From Trogon surrucura (Eukaryota; Chordata; Aves; Trogoniformes; Trogonidae), in NCBI GenBank assembly GCA_020746105.1, contig CM036618.1, positions 19,957,001 to 20,021,000 of the forward strand: a DNA stretch of 64,000 nucleotides, read 5' to 3'. Below are positions 48,339 to 61,975 of this stretch, piece after piece (the first letter of the stretch is position 1; each line of letters opens with the position of its first letter). The notes under the pieces were generated by a model. It was given only the letters and a program-made list of their open reading frames with translations. It was not told the origin of the DNA and did no database searches. Both the position numbers and the translations under genes were made by a program.

Positions 48339-50907
48339 TACTAGATATCTAATAAAGAAGTAAGCCTTCATTGAGGTTTCAACATCTCTACTGAAGATAT
48401 TTCCCTTTGTTTTGATGTGAAACTTTGGAGAACCAGACCCATAGCCACTGATTTATGTGCTTTCTTTGGGTGTAACACATTCTTTCATTGCCATCTTTTT
48501 ATTTTATAGCATCATGCAACTTTATGTGTAAGTATTTGTATACCATGCACATTTAAAACTCAAAAAAAAATACTTGATTTGAAAAAAAAAAATCATAAAA
48601 GAAAGTCTGTTATGCTTCTACTTTTAATTTAACAGTGGTTGGGATATCTACCGATATAATACAGGCACTCTTCTGTGCACTGGAAAACCCAATTAGGACT
48701 TGTTCTTAGTTTGATTATCAGTCAGAAACATGCATACAGAAATATTCATTAGAGACCTACTGAGAGCTGTGATAAAGCAGCAGACAGCTGAATTATAGAG
48801 ACTGTCAGTAACCCCACTACAATTCTACATTTACTTGATAAAGAACAAGTAACAAAATATCTAAGATGTAATTTAGTGCCCATTGGACCTGTACTTCATT
48901 ATGGTAGATATTGTTCTGATTCTCTTCAGGAGTTTAGTGAGTGTTTCATGACATGATGTTGTGCACAAATGATAAATCACCAGGCTAGATATTGCCCCAG
49001 TCAACCATGCACATAGAGGTAAGAACATGTGTCAACTGGCGATTACTTCTCAGTCACAGCCTAAAGCCAACAATTTGGGGGTTGGAAACCTAGGGGGAGA
49101 TTCCGAAAGCTTTGACTCAAAATTCTGCTATTCTTAAAGGATGATGATTCCACTGACTCCACTCATCCAAGTTAAGCAATAGGTCTTACAGAGGCTAGAA
49201 AAAAGGGAACGAACATCATTCCTTCTGGGTTTATGAGTTGAATTTGTGTATAATATACCTCTTTAGCTTACAGACACTTTGCTACTGGCCTTAGCTTCTG
49301 GCAACCAAACCCATTGGCAGTACAACACATGATCTGAAATGGTAATAGGTTTTCAGTAGAATTGGGAAGGACATGTGCATGGAACTGTGATATCAGTCAG
49401 CTAACTAGATCAAAGTCTCTCATACAGTTTACTCAAAAAGCACTTGGGAAATCTGGTTCTAATAATGACTTCAATGTCTTTTCCTTTCTAAACAGAAACA
49501 ATATCACATTTGTAAATGAAAAAAAAAATACATTTGATCCCTTTATTGAATATGGCATTTTAGTAACAAAGTTGTTTAAGATATATAAACTCCAATCTAA
49601 AATTAAATTATTTAAATAAATATTCAAAAAACCTAGTAAGGAAGGAAAGTAAAGGTCTCTTCAGTATTCTCAACATGGATCAGAACCATTAACAGTGTAC
49701 TGGTTGCAGCAGTTCACAAATAGAGCAAAAGTAGTTGTAGCATGCATTCTTTATTGTGTGATTCAATTTTATTCAGAATAGGATTCCTTAGCAGTCATTA
49801 TTATACACAATACATTGCACCAGTAAGCCTAAAATAAACACATGTTAAATCATCTTACTAAACAAAAGTGTTGAAAGATCAATTTTCCCCAAGCCATTCT
49901 GGATATGTATGTCTCCAATAATTGTATAGTATTCTCTGATGAAGGATTAAAACTTGTTCACCATATGAAAATAAGATGCTATATGAAAATAAGACCACTT
50001 TAAAACATGTACACTCTTTGAGCAGGGTAGATTACTAAAATATAAATATTTCTCTCTCAGTATCATAATAATTTTCTAATTGGGAACTATACAAATATTT
50101 TTGGCATAGTTATCCAAGATGCTTGACTGGCACATCTTACTTCAGTGCTTGAAAGCCTCACAAGCTGTGGAAGCATTTTCCCTCAGAATATGTTTCCCTG
50201 TCATTTAAGGTAATGCAGTTTTCCCCAAGTTACCAGACAAAGAGCAGATGCACAGAAGCTATGAGTAGGTGTTCGTTAGCAGGTACAGGCAGAACTGAGC
50301 TTGGTCTTCCCTTGCTAATATTGGAATTGGAAATATGTTGGGAAAAGACACCAATGTAGGCGTCTGCATCTAAATTTTTGGTTCAGACCAGTTCTAGCCA
50401 CATGCTGCACCAGAACTCACATACTGTGCTGAAAGTCTGGGGGCTGACTTTCACAGCAGAGAATGTAGCTGAAAGGATAATTCAGACACTCCCCTCCTCC
50501 TTTTCTGCCTGTATACTCTTAACTACTCCCTTTTGCCTGGCCTGAGGTTAACTCAGAGACATTACCTAGTTAAAAATTTGTGCAGCAAAGAAAAATGGCC
50601 AGTTTTCCACCAGGTCAAGTCTCTGGCTCATTGGGTAACTACATGTTTACTAGCACCAGTGCAAGACAAGTAATGGAATTTGCAGTCATAGCAAGGTGGA
50701 GAGAGCTGAGCTACCTCCTTTGATAACACAAAGGATGCATAGAAAAGACATTAACCCCACCTATAGTGTATTAGCATGAGAAGATTTCTTTTGGAGTAAG
50801 ACTTGGGGCCTGGAGACGAAATCTCCATTTTCTTCTGCATTTTAGGCCACCCCTCTGCTCTCAGTGATCTCCAACATACCTTGTGCACACCTTCTAATCA
50901 GGAGGTA

Positions 50908-50938
50908 TCATATACATCATATATATATCCATATATAG
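50908..50938. repeat. AT-rich dinucleotide repeat
   Basis: Imperfect TATA/CATATAT repeats. Confidence 0.8.
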
Positions 50939-52476
50939 TTGGAAGTTAATGAGGTTTCACTTAGGCAAAGCACTTCTGATTGTGTTTAAAATTAAGTGTG
51001 CTGAAGAAGGATGGTTTCAAGTCTGTGGCCATTGGCTCTGCTAAACAAAGATCTTCAGCCTTGATATAAAATTCAGAGAATAAATAGAGAAAAAGACTCT
51101 TGATTTCTGTGAGAGTTAGATTGAACAGCCCAGCTTTCCAGCACTTGGACCCACTTTTAAATATCACATATTTAGAGCTCAAGAAAATGACATATTGCCA
51201 GTAAACTCTTTGTAAACTGTGAATCTACCCCAATTTCTGTGACTATATTCAATCTTCTTGTACAAACAAATCAGTGTCAGGATACATATTTAAATGCACA
51301 CCTGATTATGTGGGGCTTAAGTGGGACTGACATTAAGGTTAGAAATGAACTATGTAGAATCAAGCTTTTTGGTCTCAAACTGGGAGGGATGATCTCACTG
51401 CTGGCACCATATAGAGTTGGTAGGGATATTTGCAAACATGGTTGCTTACACGCCCAAATAGTTTAAGTTTCTAATATTTTAATGTCTTTTAATACCTACT
51501 TTGGTTTTATTTTCATTTTAAAGAACCATATACTTTTATGGAACCATGAAGACACATATACATGTATATTAATACCATATCACATATATTTTTTCTAAAT
51601 GAATTTCATTCTGAAAAAGAAAAAACAACAAAGCTACAGCTGAATACCACATGAAAAATATTTAGCCTTGCAAGAACTATTTATATATCAAAAATCTTTA
51701 TTAAAATCAAGGGAGCACACTGCTGAGTAAAAACATCTGTCATTTCCCCTCCATCTTCTTTTTTTTTTTTCCCTTTAAACAGTAACACCCACATTTCAAA
51801 TGGCTGAAGAGTTTATTTAAGTTATTCTGAGCATATGGAAAGTCCCTGTATCATCCACACCCAAAGACAGATAGCAGTGCAACTCTGAAACGAAAAGCCC
51901 TAATACACTGAACATGAAGGGAAAAGAGTGAAAGAAAGCACAATCATTATATGCCAGCTCTATACTGGATATGCTAGGTTTGGTGCAGTATAGTTTTAGG
52001 AACTGACCTTTTCCCCTCTGTCATTACTAAAGATGGGGTGGATGAGCCATCTTTCTCGAAAGACGTATTTACGCTTTGCTCATAATGTTGTTTTTCATGT
52101 TTAAAAAAAAAAATGTTCCTTATAATAGACATATAATTATTCATGATCTGGAGCCTTTAGTCTCAGTGTGTGAAATACTTGAGAAAAAAGGATAGTCTCT
52201 GCCTTCAATAGTTTATAATCTACTCCATAAATCTGTCATTCAGTATGAATTAAAAAAGCTGACCAAAGTTTTTGCTCTTGTTTGAGCTTGTTTTTCCTTG
52301 TGTTACTTATGTATTCATACTAAACCTCAAACCCCTGTAGTCTTGCTCCTGATTTATCGCAGTGCACCTGTAAAGGAATGCATCATGTGAAACAGCTTCT
52401 TGGATGTGCTGGGCTACCGAAAGAGCATGAGCTGAGCCCCAGCACAATGGCTGTAGAGGCAGGAAGACTCAAGTAA

Positions 52477-52491
52477 CAGCAGCAGCAGCAG
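52477..52491. repeat. (CAG)n short run
   Basis: Five CAG units in non-coding context. Confidence 0.85.
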
Positions 52492-55400
52492 TAATAAGAA
52501 TGGCAGGTTGGACTTTGTCTCTTCACTGATGGACAGGTTAGGTCACCCAGCCTCCAGGACTCAGTAGCCATTACTCATGACTTTCAATGGGAAAATCTCA
52601 TCTTCAATAGCTGCATAATTCTGGATCAGACATTACATGACACTTCTTTTTCCAGAACACAGTTAATGACTCTGCCCTGGCTTGCTGCCAGGTATGCATT
52701 TATATGCTTCTTCAGCCTGAGCTTATCTGGAGAATGAGAGCAAGAGAAAAATATTGTGCACGTAACATACAGCAGAGTTCCCCTAGGGCAATGCAAATGG
52801 TATGTATAACTGTGCTGCTAGGCCAGTTTTGCGCTTGAAATAAAGATTCTCCTCCACATCTTTTACTCAGTTCTATAGTCAAGTGAAAGTTTTCAGGTTT
52901 CTCCTTTTTAAATTTTGTTTTAAAAGTCTATTTTTTGAACACACTGTTTTTTTTCCTTGAATAATAATTGCATGACTAACTCTACATTTCCTAGAGTTGC
53001 AGAGATCTCTTTAAACCATCTCTCATAAACACATACAATACTAGTTTGTCCCCTAGACTTAGTCCATTCCACTAAGGAAGCAGTCTAACTTTTGTAGTTG
53101 CATGTGTTTTAAGTTCTAGGAATGTTACTCTTTCTGTTCACAAATCTGGCTGTCAGGTTTAAGGTCAATAAAAACCAGAATAGTTTTAACCTAGGGACTT
53201 CTCTAAATCTCACAAGCAACGTACAGGTGAAAATGAATTTGCACTGAATTTAGAGCAATAGTTCAGCTACAGCAAATGGGTTTCAATACAGTGAAAGAAA
53301 ACTGTAGATTTTAACAGATGTTGGTGTTTCGTAAGTGTGTCAGGCACACAGGTATTTTCATCTGGTTAAAGTCTGCTGTGAAATTTCTGTAAGCTTATTT
53401 GATGAAGTTTATGGTTTAAGTCCTCATATATTGCCTTTTTTTCCCTTCACAGCTGTTGTACTATGATATCCAGGTTGGAAAAGAGACAGAGCTGGTTGCT
53501 TCTTCAGTACTATCACTGACCCCTACCCTGTCCATTAATTGCCCATCACTGGTGATACCTGTTCTACTACCTCCTCACCAAACACTGCCACATCCAGATG
53601 TGCCTAATCTGCCATCAGAGACATGACTGATGGAAAGGCAGCCCCGGTTCCAGATCTAGGCCTTGACATGGGAAAGGAGTTGTACACAGTGCAGAGACAA
53701 TGTGTTGTCCTTCGACTTAAACAAACACTCTGGCTACAGTAGTATGCATCCGTGATGCATTGAATCTGCAAACGTACAGGGTAGAAGGGGAGGGAGTAGT
53801 TATTTTTCTCTGAAAGACATTGACAGGGAATGCGATTTCTGTCTCAGAGTGAAAACCTAAGCGTCAGTGGAGGGGAGCCACAGTGGAGAAGGAGATGCAG
53901 AGCTGTCTGTACATTCAAGTAGAACAAGCTGCTTTTGAGAAGAGACTTGTATGACCAAAGGGAAAATAAATTAGTCTGAAACAAACATTTTTGAGACATC
54001 CGGATTTTGCTCTAAACAGTTAAATGATAAAAGGCCCCATCAAGTAAAGCAAAAATTGGCAAAGTATCCTTCCAAGACTACAACTCCATTGTTTAAATTT
54101 CTGTTGTTAGAACAGCTCTGGCACAGACTGGGCCCAGGATAATGAACACTTTCAGAAACAATGCTTGGGTCCAGTTCAGGAGTTGGCACTGGCCAGGGAT
54201 TTTCTCAATATGAAACATGAATGCAACTATCTTACTCTGAAGGCCAATAAAGTTTAGTAGTGTGAATAGGACATACCAGACAGTTGTCTTCAGTTCCAGA
54301 GAACACATTTAATTTATCAGTACAGATTTCCAGGCTCCAAAGCTGAGTGCTCTTGAGGTTACCAATGGTCCCCAAGAGGACAGAAGAAAATTTCTTCAAA
54401 CTGAAGTCTTCTTGTTTCCTGCAAGCAACAGAGCAGCACACCCCTGAGTGTCTTAGCACAGATTTTCACTGGTAAGGTAGTATCTAAAATCAAGGCTTAA
54501 AGTCATTTGCATCCTTTTTCAGTGCCTCTGAAGAATCTTAGATGTTAAAACTGACAGGCGTATGTAGGCACTGCTTCTTGCAATAGACAGTAGCACACAA
54601 GAAGGTAATAAACTTGTGTTTGAATCGGATGGCACATTGCCTGTACAGAGAACCATTCATAGGCTCATCAAACTTTGATTTAACTTTGTATTTTTAATAT
54701 AGCAGAACCTAAGCTTGTATTGCAAGGGATATTCAACTACCATGTCCTGCTTAAACACTGAAGCAGGGACACTTTCTTTTACTTTCTATTAAAGAAGACT
54801 GGATTTAAGAAACGGTAGGAGAACTGATTCTTAACGCAAAGCAGAAACCTCCAAAATCTATGTAACTGCTGCTCCTTCAGCAGTCAGACTTCCTGATTCT
54901 CATTTCTGTGCACCTGTCACCGTCCAAACTACTCGCTGCAGGTGGCAGTGCCTTGCTGCTAACCAGGGAGAGAGAGCCCAGAGAGGAATTCAGAGCTGCT
55001 GCCGAGAAGGGATTTTCTTGCAGACACATGAAGAGGACAACAGTCAGGATGGATGCTGAAGGATGCCGGAAGCACGAAGAAAATGAGACCGAGGACACAC
55101 AGTGGAAGTGGGAAAATCCAGATGAGGAAGCAGAAGAAATGGAAGCTTCCTCTATGGTAGCTGCAGAGGAAGGGAACACAAGGAAGGGAACAAAAGGAAG
55201 ATGTACATGAAGACAAGGAACATTTCAAAGTATTTCCCCTTCATTACCCTCTAAAGAAGCAAAAAGTGGCAGGAGACCAGTGGCTGATTTTGCACCTACG
55301 GTAGTCTCCATGATTCATTAAGAATACACCTACTGCAAATTTTATGAGGACAGGAAATCCCAGTTAGATATTCCCTTAATGGTCCACCTTAAGAAAAGTT

Positions 55401-56075
55401 TCCAGATTGTTCCTCAATATATTCCCCAAGCAGCTCCACAGCCCTTCAGCCGTTTTGTATGTTCCAAGGAAAACAAGTGATTTTCTCTGAATTCAGGATC
55501 AGGAAGCTTGTCATTTTTTTAATGCTTTGACAACATAAATAGAAAAGGACTTAGGGGAGCAAATGAATGGATCCTAAAATGCCAAGGTGCCACTTGTTTC
55601 TAGGTGGCAAAGCAACCTATGAGCACATAGAAAGAATTTGCTTGCCATGCCAAACAGAGTGTTAAGTCTATATCTTTTGCCTGAAAGCTTGGCCCAACAA
55701 TTACATGATCATTCTTTGCCACAGTCTCTTCTGGGTTTGTTTTTGGTTTTTGGTTTTGTTTTTTTTCCTGGTTTGAGGGAAAGGAAAAGGGACTAAAAGG
55801 AGGAGACAAGAAAGGTGGTTAGAGAATGAGTTAAGGAAAGAAGTTGTTGAGTGTTTGCAAACTTGGAAATTCATATAGAGTATTTCTCACCATAGATTTA
55901 AATTAATTATATTTCTATTTTTTCTTATTAAAAAAAATGAGTCAAATAGATGATTTTTATTTAATAGTACATCTTCTTATGTTCACAAGTTGTCCCTTAA
56001 ATAAAATTTTTTACTAAACATTAAATAATTTTTTAAGGAGGGAGCTGTCACACTGACTGTATTTACCTATTAGTT

Positions 56076-56152
56076 ACACAGAATCACAGAATCACAGGAT
56101 GTTAGGAGTTGGAAGGGACCTCAGAAGATCATCTAGTCCAAGTCCTCTGCCA
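56076..56152 (-). repeat. CR1 3' end fragment, minus strand
   Basis: ACACAGAATCACAGAATCAC, then GTTAGGAGTTGGAAGGGACC and ATCATCTAGTCCAA. This is the extreme 3' end of an ATTCTGTGA-type CR1, closely matching the ends at 42.8 and 46.8 kb. It is a very short, strongly 5'-truncated insertion. Confidence 0.93.
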
Positions 56153-57296
56153 ACCGCTCTAAACAAGATTGTAGTTCATTAAATTTTAGTGGTCTACTCT
56201 AAATTAATCTCACTTTGTTTCTTGTTTTATTCTTGTTTAATATTAAGAGTTGTTATTAATAATTTTAAGTAATTATTAAGCGAAATCCTTCTGCTAAGAA
56301 TTATGAAGTAATTCTTTGTTTCCCAAACTAAATGGCTAATTTCACAGCTTCTTGTAAGGGTGAAGCAGTATGTATCTTTCCCAGTGACAACAGGGATTCA
56401 TGGGACTTGGTAACAGACCTTAGGGAGCTGGACAAATTGGCAGTGTACAAAACAGTTGCTCTGAAAACAATCGTGTCTCTAAACCATCAATTCTCATTCA
56501 TATGTAATGTCATGATCCTGCTTCTACTGGAATAATTGGTAAAGCCTTTCCTAATTCCATTGGGACTAAGATTGGTCTTTTGGGTTGCTATTCTGCAAAC
56601 ATGCGTGCACATGCTGAACAGACCTATTCACATGACTAAGTTAAGCATGCAAATAAGTCTTTTCTTTTGCAGTTTGTACATTACTAATGTTCGGAAAATG
56701 GAAAAGCTACTTTTCTTCCTGGAACCTTTGGTGTAAAAAATCCACTATTTTCATTGATTATAAATGAAAGGTATTGACTCATGAGTAGAAAACAACCCAC
56801 TGTTTTGGTGTGTGAGCATTTTTAAAAAACCTAAATATGAGAAACGGTGGTTACAAAGGGATTTTTTTCCCCACACAAGTTAGCTGCAGGAAGAATTCCC
56901 TTAAGTCATTTATTTGCCATGGCCATTTTCCATGTAGGTGAGTCTTGAAAATCCAGATAATCCTCAAGGAAATAGATAAATCAAGAAAAATATATTTGAA
57001 CAGAATAATAAAAAAATGTGTCTGACCAAGATGACACTGTTCAAAATTACTTGGTCAAAATTAATATCCTTCAGGAACAGACTACTTTTTGAGGTATCAA
57101 GTAATACAATGAAAAAAAATTATGAAAGGACTTTCTTGTCTTTATATCTCATGCTACATCACTTTTCTTATATCTCTGCTCACAAACCACTCTTCCTAAA
57201 AATGACTCACTTCCCGTTTCCTCACTTTGAAACCTAGTCAACTGTACATATTAAATTGCTTGAATTACACAAAGGCTTTGCTCACTAATCCCGCTT

Positions 57297-57318
57297 AAAA
57301 AAAAAAAAAAAAAAAAAA
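57297..57318. repeat. Poly-A run (22)
   Basis: Twenty-two consecutive A residues, with no recognised retroposon upstream. Confidence 0.9.
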
Positions 57319-60300
57319 GAGGATTTAAGCTAGCATTCCAAACCTTGAATGAATATCAATATCTGCATTTTATCTAAGTAACCAAGATTGTCAGAGAATT
57401 CCTTTTTTTCTTTCCTGCTTTTCAGAAAATGTGGGATTCCTCTTTCAGCTGATAGACTCACGTATATTGGAGCAGCAAGCTAGTAGGAATTAGTATGGTA
57501 TTATTACTGGGGAAAAGATGTAGAGTCAGGATAGATATTGTGCTCTCAGTGATAGATGGTATTATTCTACCTGGTATGAGGGTGACCACATTTGCCATCA
57601 CTGCCGTGGAGCCTGTACATGGCTCTGTGTGCAATACAGGGGTGATCAAGTTGTTGCAGAGCTAAACCCTCCTTCACTTGCTGTAAAGGTCTGGGTAAAG
57701 ACCACGAGTTTAAACTTGTGTTCACAGGCTCAGATGTGGGACATGAATCCTGGATTGTCCCCTCTCAGTTAAGGCAAACTTTGACCTGAACTTCAGATGA
57801 GGTGTCCTTGGACTTTAATGATAGGACAATAGGTACAATTTGGATTTTAGGAAATGGAGAGTCTCCATCTAAACATATAAAAATTGTGTTACACATAGTA
57901 GCATCATAGAAATAACTTTGCCTTGTTGACACACATCAAGATAAAAACACTTTCTAAAAGTAGATACAGGTAGAGAATTTCCTGTAAGATCAGCAAATTC
58001 ATGTTCTTCTCTCTGTAGCTCAGAGTACGGACTTTATACCATGGAGAACCTGAAGTGTCTGTCTCAGTTTCCTGGGACGTTAGCCTTCCCTGTTCTCTGT
58101 TGTGGCACAACAAAGCTACTGTTTTATTTATTAAAGATAGATTTTAAGACACTTCTGGGAAAAGGTTTGCTGCCTACAGCGTGGGTTGGGAATAGCTGTC
58201 CTTCCAGCGTTTCTAAACAAAACAATCTTACATAATTTTCTAGACTTTCCAGAGTACTTGAGCTGATGACCTGAATGGCCTCATCTCTTACAGTGCTTCT
58301 CTAGTTACTTAAATTCAGCTGCTGGTTGGCAACTAAAATAAGTCTTTAAGATATAATTGCAGTTCAGTTTACAAGAAATTGCTAAGCACTAGGAGTCGAT
58401 GTGGATTTATAAAAAATATCAGCTGCAGAACTTTTCTTGTGATTTTCTCTGTACCGTTCAATAGTCTTCAAAGAGCTTCAGAAGTAGCTGTTGCTTAGTA
58501 AATAAAACTAATTAATTATATGTAAAAAGAATTACTTTGGATACCACACAGATTATGGTTTTTTCAGTACATTATGTCCAAACTGGTGGATGTCTCCAAA
58601 AGGTGCCCAGGACGCGTGCATTGACCTACGGATTCCCAGTCACAGCAAGGGAGCTGCAAGAAGCGATTTGCCAGGTGCACTTCAGGGTAAATAAGCTTTC
58701 TAGACCTGACTTGTTCCTTTGATTGCAAGTAAGCAGAGATGATTAAAGATAGCAGATCTCAAACGCTGATGTGTTATCCTACAACTTAGAAGCTTAAGTT
58801 TCCAAAAGTGTCAGAGGCATCCTGGGCTAAGGAATTTTGTGCTGGATCTTTCTGCTGTTACCTAAGCTGTGTAGTCTAAAGCCAGTCAAAACCATGCAAA
58901 TACTGAGAGTTTTCTGCCAATTTTCAGAACAAATTTTTATAGTCTCTTTGTGTGCATTACCTGTGTGCTTAACTGGACTACAGATGCCTGATGAATTTTT
59001 AGAGTAGAGGACTTTTTGCATGTCCACTAAGAAAAAAAAAATCTATTATTTATTTTTCATTTGTTAAGAGATCAGGTTCTCTATTTTACTTTACTTTTCA
59101 CATGCCTTCATTGAATCATTTGTTAAAATACGTGACAGTTTATGTCTGGCCTTCCTTGCCTAACTTTAAGGCCAAATTCAACTCACTGAGAAAGTGACTG
59201 AGAGACACAATAAAAGTTGCTATGGACATTGAATCAAGTCAATATGAATCAGTAAAAATCTGAAACATAAGAACATCTTTATGTTTCTGCTTCATCATAT
59301 AAACACACATTGTAATGTTGTTATATTTTTAGAGACCCATTCTATTATAATTCAAGATTTCTTTATATTCATTTAATGCTTCGATTTATTTGACTGAAAA
59401 TGCACACAACTGGCTGAAGGTATATACGCCACAGAAAAGGTTGCTTCAGTCCCGTATTTATATGCTTATGGGTATGCAGATCTATATGCACACCTACAAA
59501 CATTTTCACTTTAGGAATTTTAGACACTTAAGCTTAATGGAGCTTCTTTTTAATATAATAACCTAAAACTGGAGGCAACCAAATAATTCTGTGAGCATTT
59601 CCATCATTCGTGCGTTTATAGCATATCAACCTACCTTTCCTAAACATCTAACGTTATTAACATATCAGATGATATATTTCACTGCTCAGTGTAAGATTAC
59701 ACCAATTTTTGAGCTGAAGCCCGACAAGCTAGAGTTTTAAGTGGTAATCAGCAATAATGTATTGCTTGTACCTTAATGTCACTATTGGTGATTTAGTGAT
59801 TAATTATCTGACTGCCGTGTAGTGCTTAAAATAATCTAAATGCATAGGGTAAATTAGTTGATCAGGAGAAAAGTCTGTCATGCAAATTCAGTTCTTACAG
59901 AACCTTCCTGTCACACTCATCAATGACAGCCTAAGTGGGTCACCAGAGTGGATGGCCCCTGTTAATTTATTTTCTCAGACATGCAATACATATTCATGAT
60001 ATCCTGCTGTTTGTCTGTCACCTCAAAGAAACTCTCCATCTCCTCCAAATTATAATTAATGAAAATATGCACAGTTAGGCTTAGGGGGTTGGAAGAAGAG
60101 ATACTGGTATTATGTTGCAGGGAGTTGCAAGGTATTGGTATCAGCAGTTGTTTACTAATGTGGTAGAGGAAAAACATTACTTTGCCTGGTGCCTTCTCTA
60201 TTCCTTCTTCCAAACAACTGAGTAAAAGATCATGTAACAAAACTTAAAATAGAACTGATAAGTATGTATAAATACATAAAAGTATACAGAAGCTTTATTC

Positions 60301-61489
60301 AAAGAGGAGCTTTTAGAACCACACTATTTTAATCTAAAGTATTTTTTTTCAGACCATCACAATAAAAGGTGTATCTGGAAGATATCCACACATACTCATA
60401 ATTTTCAAAATTGTACTTGCCTATTTGCCTATGCTGGGCTCTTTTGACAAATATGCCTGTTTATCCAGAATTATCCGATTAATATCAGTCATTTCCTGTC
60501 ATCAGCATGTCATTATATGATATAGGAAAAGATACACTGTGTATAATTTTTTTTTGGTAATATCTTACAGATGTAAACAAAAGCACTTTGTAGCCATAGT
60601 AGTAAAAAAAAAGACAGAGGTTAAAACATGCAAACAAATGTACATTACTACACGAATAATGGCAATAGCAATGAGATAAATTATATGGTTATATGATAAA
60701 TTGTTAAATCATGCTACAAATAAAATTCATCTCATGCTTTTTCAGTTTATCAGCAACATTTGACCGTCTCATCTTTTCCCTGCCACTAATCCATCTCTTC
60801 TAAGACTGGTTTGAATGTTGTTCATCTCCACTTCAAACAACTGTCTGTTAAGTTAAAAAAAAAAAAAGAAAATCCCACTGCCAAGGAAGAGACTGTTCAG
60901 TGTGAAGCTTTTCCAGTACTTAATATCTGACAAAAACTCTTGAGTCCTAGAAATATTGTTATTATTGTGTTATACTTTGCTCTGCTCTGGGCTATGTTCT
61001 TGCCCCCTGTTCTTATCAGAATCACTTTCAAAAAGTTATAGGTATTTTGGGTGCAATAACATCTTTGTTTCAATGTTGTCTTTACTCCTTGTTAATGAAT
61101 GATAACTGAGCTTAATTTCATCAAAATACAAAAGTTTTAAAATGTTACATTTATGTACATGTAGCAATAATTTTGAATTCTTCCTGGTCAAAAAAAAAGA
61201 AACTTTAATATAGGGAAAAAGAGAAATAATAATTTTTAAAAGTTTTACACATTTCAAAAATAGTTCTTCTCTTCTATTCATAATATGTGAGAAATTCATG
61301 AGAGTGAAGTGGAAAGATTTTATTGCTGACCTGCATGACTTACTTGTGGCTTTGTCACTCATAAATAATGTATTCAGGCCCAGCTCATGCCACTGAAACA
61401 TTTATACCACAACACATCACTGTGTATGTTATATAAATATTTATTATGATGAATTATTAAAATGAGTAATGAATATGTATTCTTCTTGC

Positions 61490-61670
61490 AACATGACTAT
61501 ATGCATGTATGTATATTCTGTGTTTATATAGGTATGCACATACGGAAGTGTTTAGATAGCTCTGTATACATGAATGTAAATGTAAATAGTGTCTCCCACA
61601 TATGTGTGCTCTCATGTATATACATTCATACATACACATTTTCACATCTGGATGTACACACACAGTTGTA
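61490..61670. repeat. Degenerate TATG/CATA-rich low-complexity patch
   Basis: Interspersed ATGTATGTATAT, TATACATGAATG and ACATTCATACATACAC words form a low-complexity region. It is open on both strands (frames 61462-61671 plus and 61457-61663 minus) purely through composition. Confidence 0.6.
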
Positions 61671-61930
61671 ATACTATAAGGTTGTAAACCTGCTCTTTAT
61701 AAATGTGCATTATTTATAAATAGAAGCATCCACATGAAAGGTGGAATTATGTACATTTAATATCTTTTTATTATCTATGATTAATTCTGACAGCATCATA
61801 GCTTAGCTGCAACTGTCACAACAAAGGCAGGGCAAAGGCCTCAGTCAAACAGTATCCAAGTCTCTGAGAACGCGATGTCTTTCATTAGCCAAGATTTACA
61901 ACACAGGAGAACTCTCAGCCACTCTTGTCC

Positions 61931-61975
61931 TAGAATTATAGAATCATAGAACGGTTTGGGCTGAAAAAGACCTTT
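61931..61975 (-). repeat. CR1 3' end remnant, minus strand
   Basis: AGAATTATAGAATCATAGAA followed by CGGTTTGGGCTGAAAAAGAC is the complement of the last 45 bases of an ATTCTATGA-type CR1. Confidence 0.85.

Larger units (their letters stand above)
48339..56075. other. Long unique stretch, no gene recognised
   Basis: About 7.7 kb. It includes a short AT-dinucleotide repeat (50908-50938), a (CAG)n run (52477-52491) and a purine-rich patch at 54.9-55.2 kb. That patch has a 100-codon acidic and Lys-rich plus-strand frame (54908-55210) opposite a 100-codon minus-strand frame. I recognise no family in any of them. Confidence 0.55.
56153..61930. other. Unique stretch, no gene recognised
   Basis: About 5.8 kb of AT-rich sequence with an A22 run (57297-57318), several shorter A-runs and a TATG/CATA-rich patch (about 61490-61670). 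No supported gene. A minus-strand frame of 121 codons (61036-61401) shows no recognised family. Confidence 0.55.

Noticed and set aside
61462-61671. Opposed 68- to 69-codon frames rich in His, Tyr and Cys
   Set aside because: They arise from a TATG/CATA low-complexity patch that is open on both strands.
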